NCBI RefSeq assembly: GCF_014205675.1
Contig: NZ_JACIIX010000003.1
Span: forward strand, 293,983-357,982
DNA from: Novispirillum itersonii
Lineage (GTDB): Bacteria > Pseudomonadota > Alphaproteobacteria > Rhodospirillales > Rhodospirillaceae
Reading direction: 5' to 3'
DNA: 64,000 nt
The first letter of the stretch is position 1, and every line of letters starts with the position of its first letter. The notes below the pieces were generated by a model. The model saw nothing but the letters and a program-made list of their open reading frames with translations. It ran no database searches and had not been told where the DNA came from. The translations under genes and the position numbers were made by a program. Positions 8,596 through 17,736 of this stretch are shown here, one piece after another.

Positions 8596-8634
8596 CGGCA
8601 GGGCCCTCAAAACAGGGCCCTGCCGTTATTTTTG
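8596..8634 (+). terminator. Rho-independent terminator of the Bax inhibitor-1 gene
   Basis: A perfect 12-bp stem (CGGCAGGGCCCT / AGGGCCCTGCCG) around the loop CAAAAC, followed by TTATTTTT, 34 bases after the stop codon. Confidence 0.9.
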
Positions 8635-8811
8635 GGCGATGTTTCTGTCTGGAAGGACCAATTTCTTTTGGTCTTCCCGTTTCCGGGTAGCCCTTTCAGA
8701 CGATCAGCGCGATGATGGTTTTTCCTGTGTCGGTGATCAGGATCAATCCCCCTTCCGGTCCCGGTCAGTCCCGCCGTTCTGGTCTCTCCCCCGCCGCTTG
8801 GTCTTCCCTCC

Positions 8812-9975
8812 ATGACTGACAGTCCGCTTGCCTCCCTCCCCCTGACCGTTACCGAAGCCCTCAGTCCGGCCGAGCGGGAAGAGATCTTCCGTTTCCGCTA
8901 TGACATCTATGTCCGGGAGATGGGAAAATTCGGGATGGTGGAGGCGGACCATGCCAATGGTCTGCTGCGGGATGTCGAGGATGCGGAGGCCCGCCTGTAT
9001 GTGGCCCGCGCCGTCGGTAAGATCGCCGGGACATTGCGGGTTCTGTCCGGCAGCAAGGGGGTTCCGGCCCGTTTCGCACAGATGCCGGATTTTCAGCGGT
9101 TCCACGGTTTCGGGCCCGATGCCCTGTCCTTCAGCGCCCGGCTGATGGTGTCACCGGGGCTGCGCGGAACCCCGGCCCTGAATGCGCTGGTGGCCTGTGC
9201 CTATGGCGATGGCCTCAACCGCGGGACCCAGTTTGATTTCTGTACCTGTGCCCCCGGTCTGGTCGATCTGTACGAGCATCTGGGCTATCGCCGTTTCACC
9301 ACTAATGTCGTCGATCCGGTGATCGGCTATCAGGTGCCGCTGGTGCTGGTGCTGCGCGATACCGAACATCTGGAGGCGATCCGCTCGCCGCTGCTGCGGA
9401 TCCTGCGCCATCATCCGGATGCCGGTGATGGCGGCCCGATTGGGGAATGGCTGCGGCGGACGTTTCCGGTCAAATCGGTGGTGCGGGACTGGGTGGAGGA
9501 CGAAGACCTGTACTGGCGGTTCCTGACTGAAAAAGTCTGGAACAGCGCCGCCGGGCAACCGTCGATCCTGACCGACCTGAGCGAGGATGAACAGAAACGG
9601 CTGTTCCGCAGCGGAACGGTGCTGGAGTGTCAGCGCGGCGACCGCATCATCACCACCGGAACGGTGGGGAAGGAAGTGTTTGTGGTGCTGTCCGGTCTGG
9701 TGGAAGTGCGTCTGCCGGGGGAAGACACGCCGCTGGCGGTGCTGGATACCGGGCAGGTCTTTGGGGAAATTGCCTTTCTGGCTGACACCACCCGCTCCGC
9801 CGATGTGGTGGCAGTGTCGGATGCCCGGGTGCTGGCCCTCAGTCAGAACTTCCTGCGGCGGCTGATGCGGACCTCGCCGACCATGGCGTCCAAGCTGCTG
9901 TTCAACCTGTCGCGGACCCTGTGTGAACGTCTGGTCACCAGCAACCGTCACCGGACACAGGAAACCGGGTTCTGA
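8812..9975 (+). CDS. FeeM/autoinducer-synthase-like GNAT acyltransferase fused to a cyclic-nucleotide-binding domain
   Basis: A 387-residue two-domain protein. Residues about 15-180 resemble the N-acyl amino acid synthase (FeeM) branch of acyltransferases: EIFRFRYDIYVREMGKFG, then FSARLMVSPGLRGTPALNALV and LYEHLGYRRF. After a linker, residues about 260-380 form a CAP_ED domain with the phosphate-binding cassette GEIAFLADTTRSADV, where E and R are the expected cNMP contacts. No DNA-binding helix-turn-helix follows, so the sensor probably controls the enzyme allosterically. The acyl donor and acceptor are unknown. It is followed by a V4R gene in the same direction. Confidence 0.8.
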   Translation: MTDSPLASLPLTVTEALSPAEREEIFRFRYDIYVREMGKFGMVEADHANGLLRDVEDAEARLYVARAVGKIAGTLRVLSGSKGVPARFAQMPDFQRFHGFGPDALSFSARLMVSPGLRGTPALNALVACAYGDGLNRGTQFDFCTCAPGLVDLYEHLGYRRFTTNVVDPVIGYQVPLVLVLRDTEHLEAIRSPLLRILRHHPDAGDGGPIGEWLRRTFPVKSVVRDWVEDEDLYWRFLTEKVWNSAAGQPSILTDLSEDEQKRLFRSGTVLECQRGDRIITTGTVGKEVFVVLSGLVEVRLPGEDTPLAVLDTGQVFGEIAFLADTTRSADVVAVSDARVLALSQNFLRRLMRTSPTMASKLLFNLSRTLCERLVTSNRHRTQETGF

Positions 9976-10091
9976 TTGCGGGACAATAGAAGACTCTCCT
10001 TGTCGGATATCAAGGCGGCGGTGCCCCGGATTTGCGATTTTCAGCTATTCCAGAGAGGCGGGGATCCGCCGCGTGACAAGGATGGCTGAAA

Positions 10092-10541
10092 ATGACGGCA
10101 TTTACCTTTGACGACATGCGCAAGATTGACCGGAAAACCCTGGGCGGCGAGGTGCCGCTGGAGCTGTTCCGGACAATCCGTCTGATCGGCCTGCATCAGG
10201 GCCTGCCGATGGGGGGCAAGGCCACCACCCTGACGGTCGGGCGCAAAATCGGCGACAGCCTGCCGGTCCGGTCGGTGGACGATATCCTGAAAATCTTCGT
10301 CGATCTGAAGATCGGCCTGCCGAAAGTCATCCATCAAGATCCGGATCTGGTCCGGGTGGTGGTGGAAGACTGCTTCTGTGATGGTCTGCCCGCCAGCGGC
10401 ACCTCGGTCTGTGATCTGGAGGGGGCGATTCTGGAAGGGGCGATGGCGAAGGTGACCGGGAAGACGGTGCGGGTCCGGGAAACCAAATGCAATGTCGCCG
10501 GGCATGAGCACTGTGAATATGAGATCCGGATCGGGGGCTGA
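10092..10541 (+). CDS. Stand-alone V4R (4-vinyl reductase-like) domain protein
   Basis: A 149-residue cytoplasmic protein. The core has GRKIGDSL near residues 53-60 and the C-terminal ETKCNVAGHEHCEYEI, the conserved Cys-x(6)-His-Cys pattern of V4R domains. V4R domains bind small hydrophobic ligands or metal and occur in BchJ and in regulators of aromatic degradation. Here there is no partner domain and no photosynthesis gene nearby. It lies 116 bases after the acyltransferase-cNMP gene and is convergent with phaB. The function is unknown. Confidence 0.75.
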   Translation: MTAFTFDDMRKIDRKTLGGEVPLELFRTIRLIGLHQGLPMGGKATTLTVGRKIGDSLPVRSVDDILKIFVDLKIGLPKVIHQDPDLVRVVVEDCFCDGLPASGTSVCDLEGAILEGAMAKVTGKTVRVRETKCNVAGHEHCEYEIRIGG

Positions 10542-10548
10542 GCGGTTC

Positions 10549-10583
10549 TGAAAAAAAACCGGCCTCCTGAGCGAAGGCCGGTT
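10549..10583 (-). terminator. Rho-independent terminator of phaB
   Basis: The stem AACCGGCCT / AGGCCGGTT has nine pairs. On the minus strand it is followed by a run of eight T, which marks it as the end of phaB. It also lies between phaB and the convergent V4R gene. Confidence 0.88.
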
Positions 10584-10654
10584 GCAGAGGTCTCTGTTGG
10601 TTTGGTCTCTGCCGGATGGATGGGGTGGCAGTGCCACCCCGCCGCAGTCCGGGA

Positions 10655-11383
10655 TCAATACATGTGCTGGCCGCCGTTGATCGACAGGGTCGAGCCGGTG
10701 ATGAAGTCCGCATCATCGGCGACCAGGAACAGCACACCCCGGGCGATGTCGTCGGCCTTGCCGAGGCGGCCGCGCGGGATCTTGGCGATGATCTTTTCCA
10801 GCACGTTCGGCGGCACCGCGCGCACCATATCGGTATCGACATAGCCCGGGGCGATGGCGTTGACGGTGATGCCCTTGCTGGCCCCTTCCTGCGCCAGCGC
10901 CTTGGTGAAGCCATGGATGCCGGACTTGGCGGCGGCATAGTTGACCTGACCGTACTGACCGGCCTGCCCGTTGATGGAACCGATGTTGACGATGCGGCCG
11001 AAGCTGCGGTCGCGCATGGAATCGATCACGCAGCGGCACATGTTGAAGCAGGAGGACAGGTTGGTCTGAATCACTTCATCCCACTTCTGGTAATCCATGC
11101 GGTGGATGGTGGTGTCACGGGTGATCCCGGCGTTGTTGACCAGTACATCGACCGGACCCAGCTCTTCGCTGATCTTCTTCACCGCCGCTTCGCAGGCGGC
11201 GAAATCGGCGACATCAAACTTGTAGGCAGCGATGCCGGTTTCTTCGCTGAACTTTTTGGCGGCGTCGTCGTTTCCGGCATAGGTGGCCGCCACCTTGTAG
11301 CCCTTGTTCTTCAGGGCTTCGGAAATGGCACGCCCGATCCCACGGGTCCCACCGGTCACAACCGCCACACGACCTTCAGACAT
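10655..11383 (-). CDS. phaB: Acetoacetyl-CoA reductase (NADPH)
   Basis: A 242-residue short-chain dehydrogenase that reduces acetoacetyl-CoA to (R)-3-hydroxybutyryl-CoA, the second PHB step. TGGTRGIG (10-17) binds NADPH, NNAG is at 83-86, and the catalytic residues are S136, Y149 and K153 (YAAAKSG). It matches PhaB over its full length (for example GSINGQAGQYGQVNYAAAKSGIHGFTK) better than FabG. It stands alone, 26 kb from phaA and phaC, with its own long upstream region and terminator. Confidence 0.95.
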   Translation of the reverse strand: MSEGRVAVVTGGTRGIGRAISEALKNKGYKVAATYAGNDDAAKKFSEETGIAAYKFDVADFAACEAAVKKISEELGPVDVLVNNAGITRDTTIHRMDYQKWDEVIQTNLSSCFNMCRCVIDSMRDRSFGRIVNIGSINGQAGQYGQVNYAAAKSGIHGFTKALAQEGASKGITVNAIAPGYVDTDMVRAVPPNVLEKIIAKIPRGRLGKADDIARGVLFLVADDADFITGSTLSINGGQHMY

Positions 11384-11836
11384 TCTTGAACTCCCCTTGC
11401 ATCAGCGTTTTTGCAGGTAAATGGATCTGTACACATGGTTTGTCCCGGCGTGACAGGGCACGGCGTTCCGGGGCTGGCCCGTGGGGCCAGCTGCGCTCTT
11501 ACGGCGTCATAAGACTGAGTGTAATGAAATTTCCGGATAAAGAAACCGATATTTATGTAACAAAATTACAAGATGGCAGGGAGAATTCTGTCGCATTTCA
11601 GCATTGCTGCGCGACGTCCTGACGGGTAATCCGGGGGATATGCCAACAGCGGGGTGGCGGATCGGCCTTTCCGTTACGGTAACATCTCCGGTTGCAGAAA
11701 CAAAGCTGCGTGATCTGCCCGGGATCGGTTTTGCGCTGCACACAGAAGACGGCCGATCAAGACAAAACCTTCTCGCTTCGTTCCGCCCCTGTGCGGTAGA
11801 CTCCCCGCAATTGCGTGGTTTAGACGGAATACCGCC
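11384..11836. other. 453-bp divergent intergenic region, phaB / DUF4175 gene
   Basis: No coding potential is convincing. The middle (about 11,510-11,575) is unusually AT-rich for this genome. It holds the 13-base word AACAAAATTACAA (11559-11571), embedded in the inverted repeat TGTAA-N5-TTACA (11556-11570), and the TGC-rich GCATTGCTGCGC at 11601-11612. The promoters of both flanking genes must lie here, but I could not assign clear -35/-10 pairs. Confidence 0.7.
11556..11571. promoter_or_regulatory. Candidate operator upstream of phaB, shared with phaZ
   Basis: TGTAA-CAAAA-TTACA is an inverted repeat with perfect 5-base arms. The word AACAAAATTACAA recurs exactly, as its reverse complement, upstream of phaZ at 31533-31545. 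Thirteen mostly AT bases shared by two PHB-gene upstream regions in a GC-rich genome are unlikely by chance. The binding protein is unknown. Confidence 0.45.
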
Positions 11837-14365
11837 ATGGCTTTACCGGAAACCCCGCCAGAGTCCCCGAAAGCCGGGGTTGCCGGGGCTGGTGTGACAG
11901 AACAGTCTGTGCCCCCGGCGGACTGTGGGGATCTGCGCCGCCGGATTGAATACCGCCTGCGCCTGATGCAGACCATCACCGGTCTGGAACGCCTGTGGCT
12001 GGAAAGCTGGGTCCTGCGGGCCCTGTGTCTGTCCTGTCTGGCGGTGATGCTGTCCGGCGTTCTTCCGGGATTGCCGGGCTGGCTGCATCTGGCCGGGTTG
12101 GCTCTGGCGGCGGGGGGGCTTCTTGCTGCTGCCGTGGCGATGGTCCGCCGGTTCCGCTGGCCGGACCGGCAGGACACGGTCCGCCGCTGGGAAGGTGGCC
12201 ATGTGCACCGTCCTCTGACCGCCAGCTTTGACCGCCTCAGTCAGGGGGGAGATCCCCTGACCGAAGCCCTGTGGCTGGAGCACAAGCGGCAGGCCCGCGC
12301 AGAAGGGGCCGGTCTGGCCGTCGGCCTGATGGTCCCGGAGGTTGCCGCCCGTGATCCCTGGGGGCTGCGGGCGATCCCGGTGCTGGCGTTTGTCATTGCC
12401 CTGACGGTGGGGTGGCAGGATCCGGCCCACCGGCTGCGCGATTCCCTGACCCCGGGGCCGGTGTTTCCCGGGCGGGGCCTGACCGCCGAAGTCTGGCTGA
12501 CCCCCCCCGCCTATACCGGTCTGCCGCCTTTGACCCGCAGTCTGACCCTGCCGGTTGCCACGCCGGAGGCTGAAGAGGCCCTGCGGGCGTGGAAAGGGCT
12601 GTTCAGCGCCCTTCCCTCCGGAACGCGGGTGCAGCTTCTGGTGCGGTCCGATGCCGCAGTGGATGTGCATCTGGGCGGCATGGCGCTGACGCCGGACGTG
12701 CTTGATCAGAAGGCCCGCCGCTGGGATCTGGTGCTGACGCCGGATGCGGAGAGGACGGCCCCGGAGATCCGGATTTCCTCGTTCTGGCGGACCTGGCTGA
12801 CGTGGCCGGTGCATGTCGTGGCGGATCAGCCGCCGTCTCTGGCGTGGGTGGCTCCGCCGGTATCGGTTGCGCGCCCCGGCGCGGACGGCGCGTTGACCCT
12901 GCCGCTGCGGGGGGATGATGACTGGGGGTTCACCGCCCTGTCGCTGGAACTGCGGCGGGAGGGCGAGGAGGCACCCCCTGTGGCCCTGCCTCTCAGCGGT
13001 CAGCCGAAGACGCTCCGCTCTGCGGTGTCCGCAGCGCTGGCGGCCCATCCGTGGGCGGGGCTGGAGGTGCAGGTCCGGGTCCGCGGACAGGATGCGGCGG
13101 GACAGGACGGGCTGACGGACTGGGCGGCAGTCACCCTGCCGGAGCGCTCGTTCACCCATCCGGTGGCCAGAAAGATTATTGCCACCCGGAAGACCCTGAT
13201 GACGGTGGCCCCGCCGGACATGATTATGGTCTCTGCCGCCCTCAGCCACCTGAGTGCGCAGCCCGGGGCCTTCGGCGGCGACCCGGTGACGTTTCTGGCG
13301 CTGCGCGTCGCAGCGTTACGGGCCGCCGTTTTCTCGGCCGGGACCGTAACGCCGGAAGCCCGGCAGGCGACGGGGGCGCTGTTGTGGCAGACGGCGGTCC
13401 GGGTGGAGGACGGGCGTCTGGCCGGAGCGCGGGATGCTTTGGAACAGGCCCGTCAGGATCTGGCAGACGCGGTGGAGCGCCATGCCTCGCCGGAGGAAAT
13501 GCAGGCGGCGATTGCCGCTGTCCGCCGGGCGGCCGGGGCCTTCATCAATGAATTGCTGAACCGGATGGAAGGAATGGCGGTGCCGCTGCCGCAGATGTCC
13601 GGTCTGGCGATGTCGGCAGACAGCATTGACCGGATGGCGCAGGCGCTGGAAGACCTGAGCCGTCTGGGATCAGCCGAGGCGGCCCGGCAGATGATGGATC
13701 AGCTGTCCCGGGCGCTGTCGCGGTTGCAGTCGGCGGCATCGATGCCTGATGCCCGCCAGATGGAGATGGTCAGCCGGATGATGGAGGCCCTTCAGGAGGC
13801 GGTCCGCCAGCAGGAAGCCCTGCTGAAGCAGACCTTTGATATCCGGCAGGATGAACCGGCCCGCCGCAAGGGGACGCCGTCGCGCTTCGCCAGCCGGGGG
13901 ATGGAGCTGGGGACGGAGCAGGAGCAGCTGGCGCAGCGGCTGAAGGACAGTGTCGGGGCGGCAGGGCCGGATCCGTCCCTGATGCCGGAGTCTCTGGCCG
14001 CAGCCCAGTCGGCGATGACAGCCGCAGCGGCTTCGTTGCGCTCAGCCCGCTGGGAGGAGGCGCTGGAGTCGCAGGCAGCGGCCCTGTCGGCCCTGAAGAA
14101 GGGGCAGGGGGAAGCGCTGGGAAACATGATGTCCCGGGGCGGGGGTGGGCCGATGGTGCTGATGTCCCCGGGCGGGCCGGGTCTGTCAGACGATCCGACC
14201 GGACGCGGCGGGGACTCGCTGGGGACCGCCGGTCAGCCGATCCCGGATAAGCCGCAGCGGGCCAAGGCGTGGGACCTGTTGCAGGAACTGCGGAGAAGGG
14301 CCAGCGACCGGAACCGTCCGGCAGAGGAACTGGAGTACCTGAACCGCTTGCTGAAGCTGTTCTGA
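11837..14365 (+). CDS. DUF4175 / TIGR02302 family membrane protein
   Basis: An 842-residue protein of a family found in alphaproteobacteria. The N-terminal TM pair is near 55-100, and a third TM (AIPVLAFVIALTVGW) is near 175-190. Next come a long domain with AEVWLTPPAYTGLPP, then Ala/Gln-rich helices (about 520-760) likely to be coiled coil, and a Gly-rich tail (SRGGGGPMVLMSPGGPG). The C-terminus KAWDLLQELRRRASDRNRPAEELEYLNRLLKLF is typical of the family. The function is not established; an envelope role is plausible. It is a single gene ending at a strong terminator. Confidence 0.88.
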   Translation: MALPETPPESPKAGVAGAGVTEQSVPPADCGDLRRRIEYRLRLMQTITGLERLWLESWVLRALCLSCLAVMLSGVLPGLPGWLHLAGLALAAGGLLAAAVAMVRRFRWPDRQDTVRRWEGGHVHRPLTASFDRLSQGGDPLTEALWLEHKRQARAEGAGLAVGLMVPEVAARDPWGLRAIPVLAFVIALTVGWQDPAHRLRDSLTPGPVFPGRGLTAEVWLTPPAYTGLPPLTRSLTLPVATPEAEEALRAWKGLFSALPSGTRVQLLVRSDAAVDVHLGGMALTPDVLDQKARRWDLVLTPDAERTAPEIRISSFWRTWLTWPVHVVADQPPSLAWVAPPVSVARPGADGALTLPLRGDDDWGFTALSLELRREGEEAPPVALPLSGQPKTLRSAVSAALAAHPWAGLEVQVRVRGQDAAGQDGLTDWAAVTLPERSFTHPVARKIIATRKTLMTVAPPDMIMVSAALSHLSAQPGAFGGDPVTFLALRVAALRAAVFSAGTVTPEARQATGALLWQTAVRVEDGRLAGARDALEQARQDLADAVERHASPEEMQAAIAAVRRAAGAFINELLNRMEGMAVPLPQMSGLAMSADSIDRMAQALEDLSRLGSAEAARQMMDQLSRALSRLQSAASMPDARQMEMVSRMMEALQEAVRQQEALLKQTFDIRQDEPARRKGTPSRFASRGMELGTEQEQLAQRLKDSVGAAGPDPSLMPESLAAAQSAMTAAAASLRSARWEEALESQAAALSALKKGQGEALGNMMSRGGGGPMVLMSPGGPGLSDDPTGRGGDSLGTAGQPIPDKPQRAKAWDLLQELRRRASDRNRPAEELEYLNRLLKLF

Positions 14366-14462
14366 TTCAGGGTGCCGGTGACGGCAGAGCCGCCGTAGCA
14401 AGGGCAGTCCGGAAGGGCCGTTCTGCCCCCTGTTTCTGGAACAAAACCTGTGCCGTGAACAG

Positions 14463-14498
14463 AAAAAGGGCGGGCTCTCTGAAGAGCCCGCCCTTTTT
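14463..14498. terminator. Bidirectional terminator, DUF4175 gene / pckG
   Basis: A perfect 16-bp stem with loop CTGA. The outer bases are five A on the left and five T on the right, so the hairpin has a U-tract in both directions. It separates two convergent genes. Confidence 0.93.
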
Positions 14499-14539
14499 GA
14501 CGGAGGAGGCCAGCCCGGGGATCCGGACTGGCCAGTCCT

Positions 14540-16369
14540 TTACTCAGCGGCGTCGGACAGCGACCAGATTTCCGGGCTGCGTTCCAGACGGGCAATCTGC
14601 ATCTGGCGATGCAGTTCCAGTTCCTTCGGCAGACGGTCGCCGAACTTGCTGAACATCACTTCCTGATCAATGGCTTCCGCCATGGCCGCGCCCTTGTAGA
14701 TCTTCATGATCTCGTCGAACTTGGCCTGCGGGAAGTCCAGACCCGACCAATGCAGGTCGGAGTAATGCGGCATCCAGCCGATCGGGCTTTCGGTGGCGGC
14801 GGCACGGCCGTGGACGCGGTCAACGATCCACTTCAGGGCGCGCATGTTTTCGCCGAAGCCCGGCCACACGAACTTGCCGTTCTCGTCCTTGCGGAACCAG
14901 TTGACGCGGAAGAAACGCGGCGGATTCGGCAGCTTGCGGCCGACGTTCAGCCAATGGTCCCAATAGTCGCCCATGTTGTAGCCGCAGAACGGCAGCATGG
15001 CCATCGGGTCGCGGCGCATGGCGGCCTGACCGACCGCGGCGGCGGTGGCTTCGGACCCCATGGTGGCGGCCAGATAGACGCCGTGGCTCCAGTTGAAGGA
15101 CTGGAACACCAGCGGGAAGTTCTTGGAAACACGGCCACCGAACATGAAGGCGGAAATCGGCACGCCGGCCGGGTTTTCCCATTCGGCGTCGATGCACGGC
15201 ACCTGCGAGGCCGGGGCGGTGAAGCGGCTGTTCGGATGGGCAGCCGGGCGGCCGCAGTCCGGGGTCCAGTCGCGGCCGGTCCAGTCGATCAGATGGGCCG
15301 GGGCTTCATCGGTCATACCTTCCCACCACACGTCACCGTCGTCGGTCAGGGCGACGTTGGTGAAGATGCAGTTGGCGGTCAGGGTCGCCATCGCATTCGG
15401 GTTGGACTTGGTGTTGGTGCCCGGGGCGACGCCGAACAGCCCGTTTTCCGGGTTGATGGCGCGCAGCTGGCCGTTGGCGTCCGGCTTGATCCACGCGATG
15501 TCGTCGCCGATGGTGGTGACTTCCCAGCCATCGAAGCCCTTCGGCGGAATCAGCATGGCGAAGTTGGTCTTGCCGCAGGCGGACGGGAAGGCGGCGGACA
15601 CATAGGTCTTTTCACCCTGCGGGTTCTTCACGCCGAGGATGAGCATGTGTTCGGCCAGCCAGCCTTCGTCACGGGCCATCACCGAGGCGATGCGCAGGGC
15701 GAGGCACTTCTTGCCGAGCAGGGCGTTGCCGCCGTAGCCGGAGCCGTAGGACCAGATTTCCCGGGTTTCCGGGAAGTGGACGATGTACTTGGTTTCGCTG
15801 CACGGCCAGGCCACGTCCTTCTGACCGGCTTCCAGCGGCGCACCGACGGAGTGGATGCACGGCACGAAGGCGCCGTCATCGCCCAGCACGTCCAGCACCT
15901 TGGTGCCCATGCGGGTCATGATCTTCATGTTGACGGCGACATAGGCGCTGTCAGAGATCTCGACGCCGATCTGGGCAATGTTGGAGCCGAGCGGACCCAT
16001 CGAGAACGGCACCACGTACATGGTGCGGCCCTTCATGCAGCCGTCAAACAGCTTGTGCATGGTGGAGCGCATCTCGGCCGGATCGACCCAGTTGTTGGTC
16101 GGGCCGGCATCGTCCTTGTCTTCGGAGCAGATGAAGGTGCGGTCTTCAACGCGCGCGACGTCAGAGGGGTCGGAGCGGCACAGGTAGCTGTTGGCGCGCT
16201 TTTCCGGGTTCAGGCGGATGAACGTGCCCGCATCGACCATTTCCTGACACAGGCGGTCATATTCGGCATCGGAGCCATCGCACCAGTACACACGGTCCGG
16301 CTTGCACAGCTTGGCAACTTCATCGACCCAAGCCAGAAGCTTGGCATTCTTAGTCGGGGCAGCGGTCAT
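14540..16369 (-). CDS. pckG: Phosphoenolpyruvate carboxykinase (GTP)
   Basis: A 609-residue enzyme that converts oxaloacetate and GTP to PEP, CO2 and GDP, the entry to gluconeogenesis. It has the GTP-type kinase loop [13 protein letters not shown] near 262-274 with the reactive Cys, the N-terminal [12 protein letters not shown] and [20 protein letters not shown], and the C-terminal [23 protein letters not shown]. It is unrelated in length and motif to the ATP-type PckA common in alphaproteobacteria. GGAG lies 9 bases before the ATG. Its PEP product also feeds the regulatory PTS encoded about 3 kb away. Confidence 0.96.
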   Translation of the reverse strand: MTAAPTKNAKLLAWVDEVAKLCKPDRVYWCDGSDAEYDRLCQEMVDAGTFIRLNPEKRANSYLCRSDPSDVARVEDRTFICSEDKDDAGPTNNWVDPAEMRSTMHKLFDGCMKGRTMYVVPFSMGPLGSNIAQIGVEISDSAYVAVNMKIMTRMGTKVLDVLGDDGAFVPCIHSVGAPLEAGQKDVAWPCSETKYIVHFPETREIWSYGSGYGGNALLGKKCLALRIASVMARDEGWLAEHMLILGVKNPQGEKTYVSAAFPSACGKTNFAMLIPPKGFDGWEVTTIGDDIAWIKPDANGQLRAINPENGLFGVAPGTNTKSNPNAMATLTANCIFTNVALTDDGDVWWEGMTDEAPAHLIDWTGRDWTPDCGRPAAHPNSRFTAPASQVPCIDAEWENPAGVPISAFMFGGRVSKNFPLVFQSFNWSHGVYLAATMGSEATAAAVGQAAMRRDPMAMLPFCGYNMGDYWDHWLNVGRKLPNPPRFFRVNWFRKDENGKFVWPGFGENMRALKWIVDRVHGRAAATESPIGWMPHYSDLHWSGLDFPQAKFDEIMKIYKGAAMAEAIDQEVMFSKFGDRLPKELELHRQMQIARLERSPEIWSLSDAAE

Positions 16370-16861
16370 TTAACGGATCTCCAGTGGACGATCCGCGCCC
16401 GGTCCTTCCGGCAGTGTGACGGAAAGAGGAGGTAAGGCGCGAACGGCGGTCAGTCTTGGGGAAGAAATACGGGCCTGCCGGGTCGGCAGTCCGGATTTCG
16501 CACAACAGGTTATCACCCCGGAGCGGACAGAACGGGGGTGCACCCGGGCCAGAGACCGGGTGTCAGGGGCATTTTTATTCTTACGAGCCTCGGGCCGTTT
16601 CGGTCCCTCTTGCATCGCCGGAATGCTCTCCTTCAGCCGGTGTGCCGGTCCATCCCGGAGGACGGGTGGCGCACGGGCTTCATGCCTGTTCGGGATCCCT
16701 GTCCGGCATGGCCTCCGGACAGTCCCGATGGGGACAATAAAGGGCCGGAGGGTGCCCCGCAACCGCTTGTTTCGCATTCCGGAGATTCGGCCGGGGATTC
16801 CGGAGCGGAAAACCCGGCCTACCCGGATGGGTTGGATACAAAATCCTGCGCGACAGGCGGA
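16370..16861. other. 492-bp region between pckG and the HugZ-like gene
   Basis: Both flanking genes are on the minus strand, so this is the upstream region of pckG. I see the pckG ribosome site near its left end and an imperfect GGGTGCACC / GGGTGTC repeat near 16,535-16,565. There is no RNA gene and no convincing ORF; open frames on both strands have the codon pattern of GC-rich noncoding sequence. Confidence 0.6.
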
Positions 16862-17641
16862 TTACTGCGGTGCAGCACGGGCGGCACGGACCAGTGCCAC
16901 CAATGTGGGTTGGAGTTCGTTTGCATCCTTCAGGGGGTTCGGAAACGGAATGCGCAGGCTGGTTTCACCATTGGCAAGATCAAGGCCATCGGCATCAACG
17001 GCGGTCATGGTCCAGCCGTCGGCGGCGTCCCGGTTACTGCCATAGGTTGCGGCCAGCAGGGCGACGGCATCGGCGTGATCGCTGTTCATGTGTCCGCAGG
17101 CCGAGGCGGCGACCGCGTCCAGTTCCCGGCACAGGGCGGCGGGCAGGCCGGGGCCGTCCTCAATCCACACCGCGCGGGCGAAGCCGCCGACGAAATGGAT
17201 CCGCTCCACCGTCATGACCCAGACCGCGAAGTCGCCGAACCCGGCATACAGGGCTGCCCCCGGGTGGCGGGCGAGAAACCGGGACCGGGCCTGCTCCAGC
17301 TCTGCCCCTTCGGCCCGGTGCAGGGTTCCGGTGACCGTGGCGCGGGGACCGGTCTGCGGGTTTGGCAGCCCGGAGGCCTGTTCCACCAGAAAGGCCGCCC
17401 GGGGATCCCGCAGCAGATTTTGGGTGTGGTCTGCCAGTTCGGACAGCAGGAAGACGGGAGAGGCGTCGGGCAGGGTCGCATGGGTGACCAGAGAGACATA
17501 AGGCGTCGGGCCTGCTGCGTCTTCCTCTGTTGCTGCGGGCAGGGTTGTGGCAAGACTGCCGCTCCGGCAACCGCGCAGCAGGGCGCGGACACTCCGGCGG
17601 TGGCTATCAGAAGGTTTGATTTGCGGAATTTCGCGGGTCAT
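16862..17641 (-). CDS. HugZ-like protein (PNPOx-fold N-terminus plus DUF2470)
   Basis: A 259-residue protein. Residues about 15-165 are a split-barrel flavin/heme-type domain (GSLATTLP, VFLLSELADHTQNLLRDPRAAFLV). The C-terminal third has CGHMNSDHADAVALLA, the hallmark of DUF2470. Proteins with this layout include the HugZ heme-degrading enzymes and broader pyridoxamine-phosphate-oxidase-like proteins. Heme use here is only inference; no heme uptake genes adjoin it. The ATG at 17641 starts MTREIPQI; a longer in-frame lead from 17776 would run through the divergent GST start region and is less likely. Confidence 0.8.
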   Translation of the reverse strand: MTREIPQIKPSDSHRRSVRALLRGCRSGSLATTLPAATEEDAAGPTPYVSLVTHATLPDASPVFLLSELADHTQNLLRDPRAAFLVEQASGLPNPQTGPRATVTGTLHRAEGAELEQARSRFLARHPGAALYAGFGDFAVWVMTVERIHFVGGFARAVWIEDGPGLPAALCRELDAVAASACGHMNSDHADAVALLAATYGSNRDAADGWTMTAVDADGLDLANGETSLRIPFPNPLKDANELQPTLVALVRAARAAPQ

Positions 17642-17736
17642 GATGCCATCCGTGACACAGCACACAGGTCCAACGGGCAGTGGGACCCTATGGTGGGGAA
17701 GGTTGATAAACTTTCCTGATTCGGTAAATAGGGCAT

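Noticed and set aside
14609..16435. 608-codon plus-strand frame antisense to pckG
   Set aside because: Shadow of a certain gene with no homologous motif.
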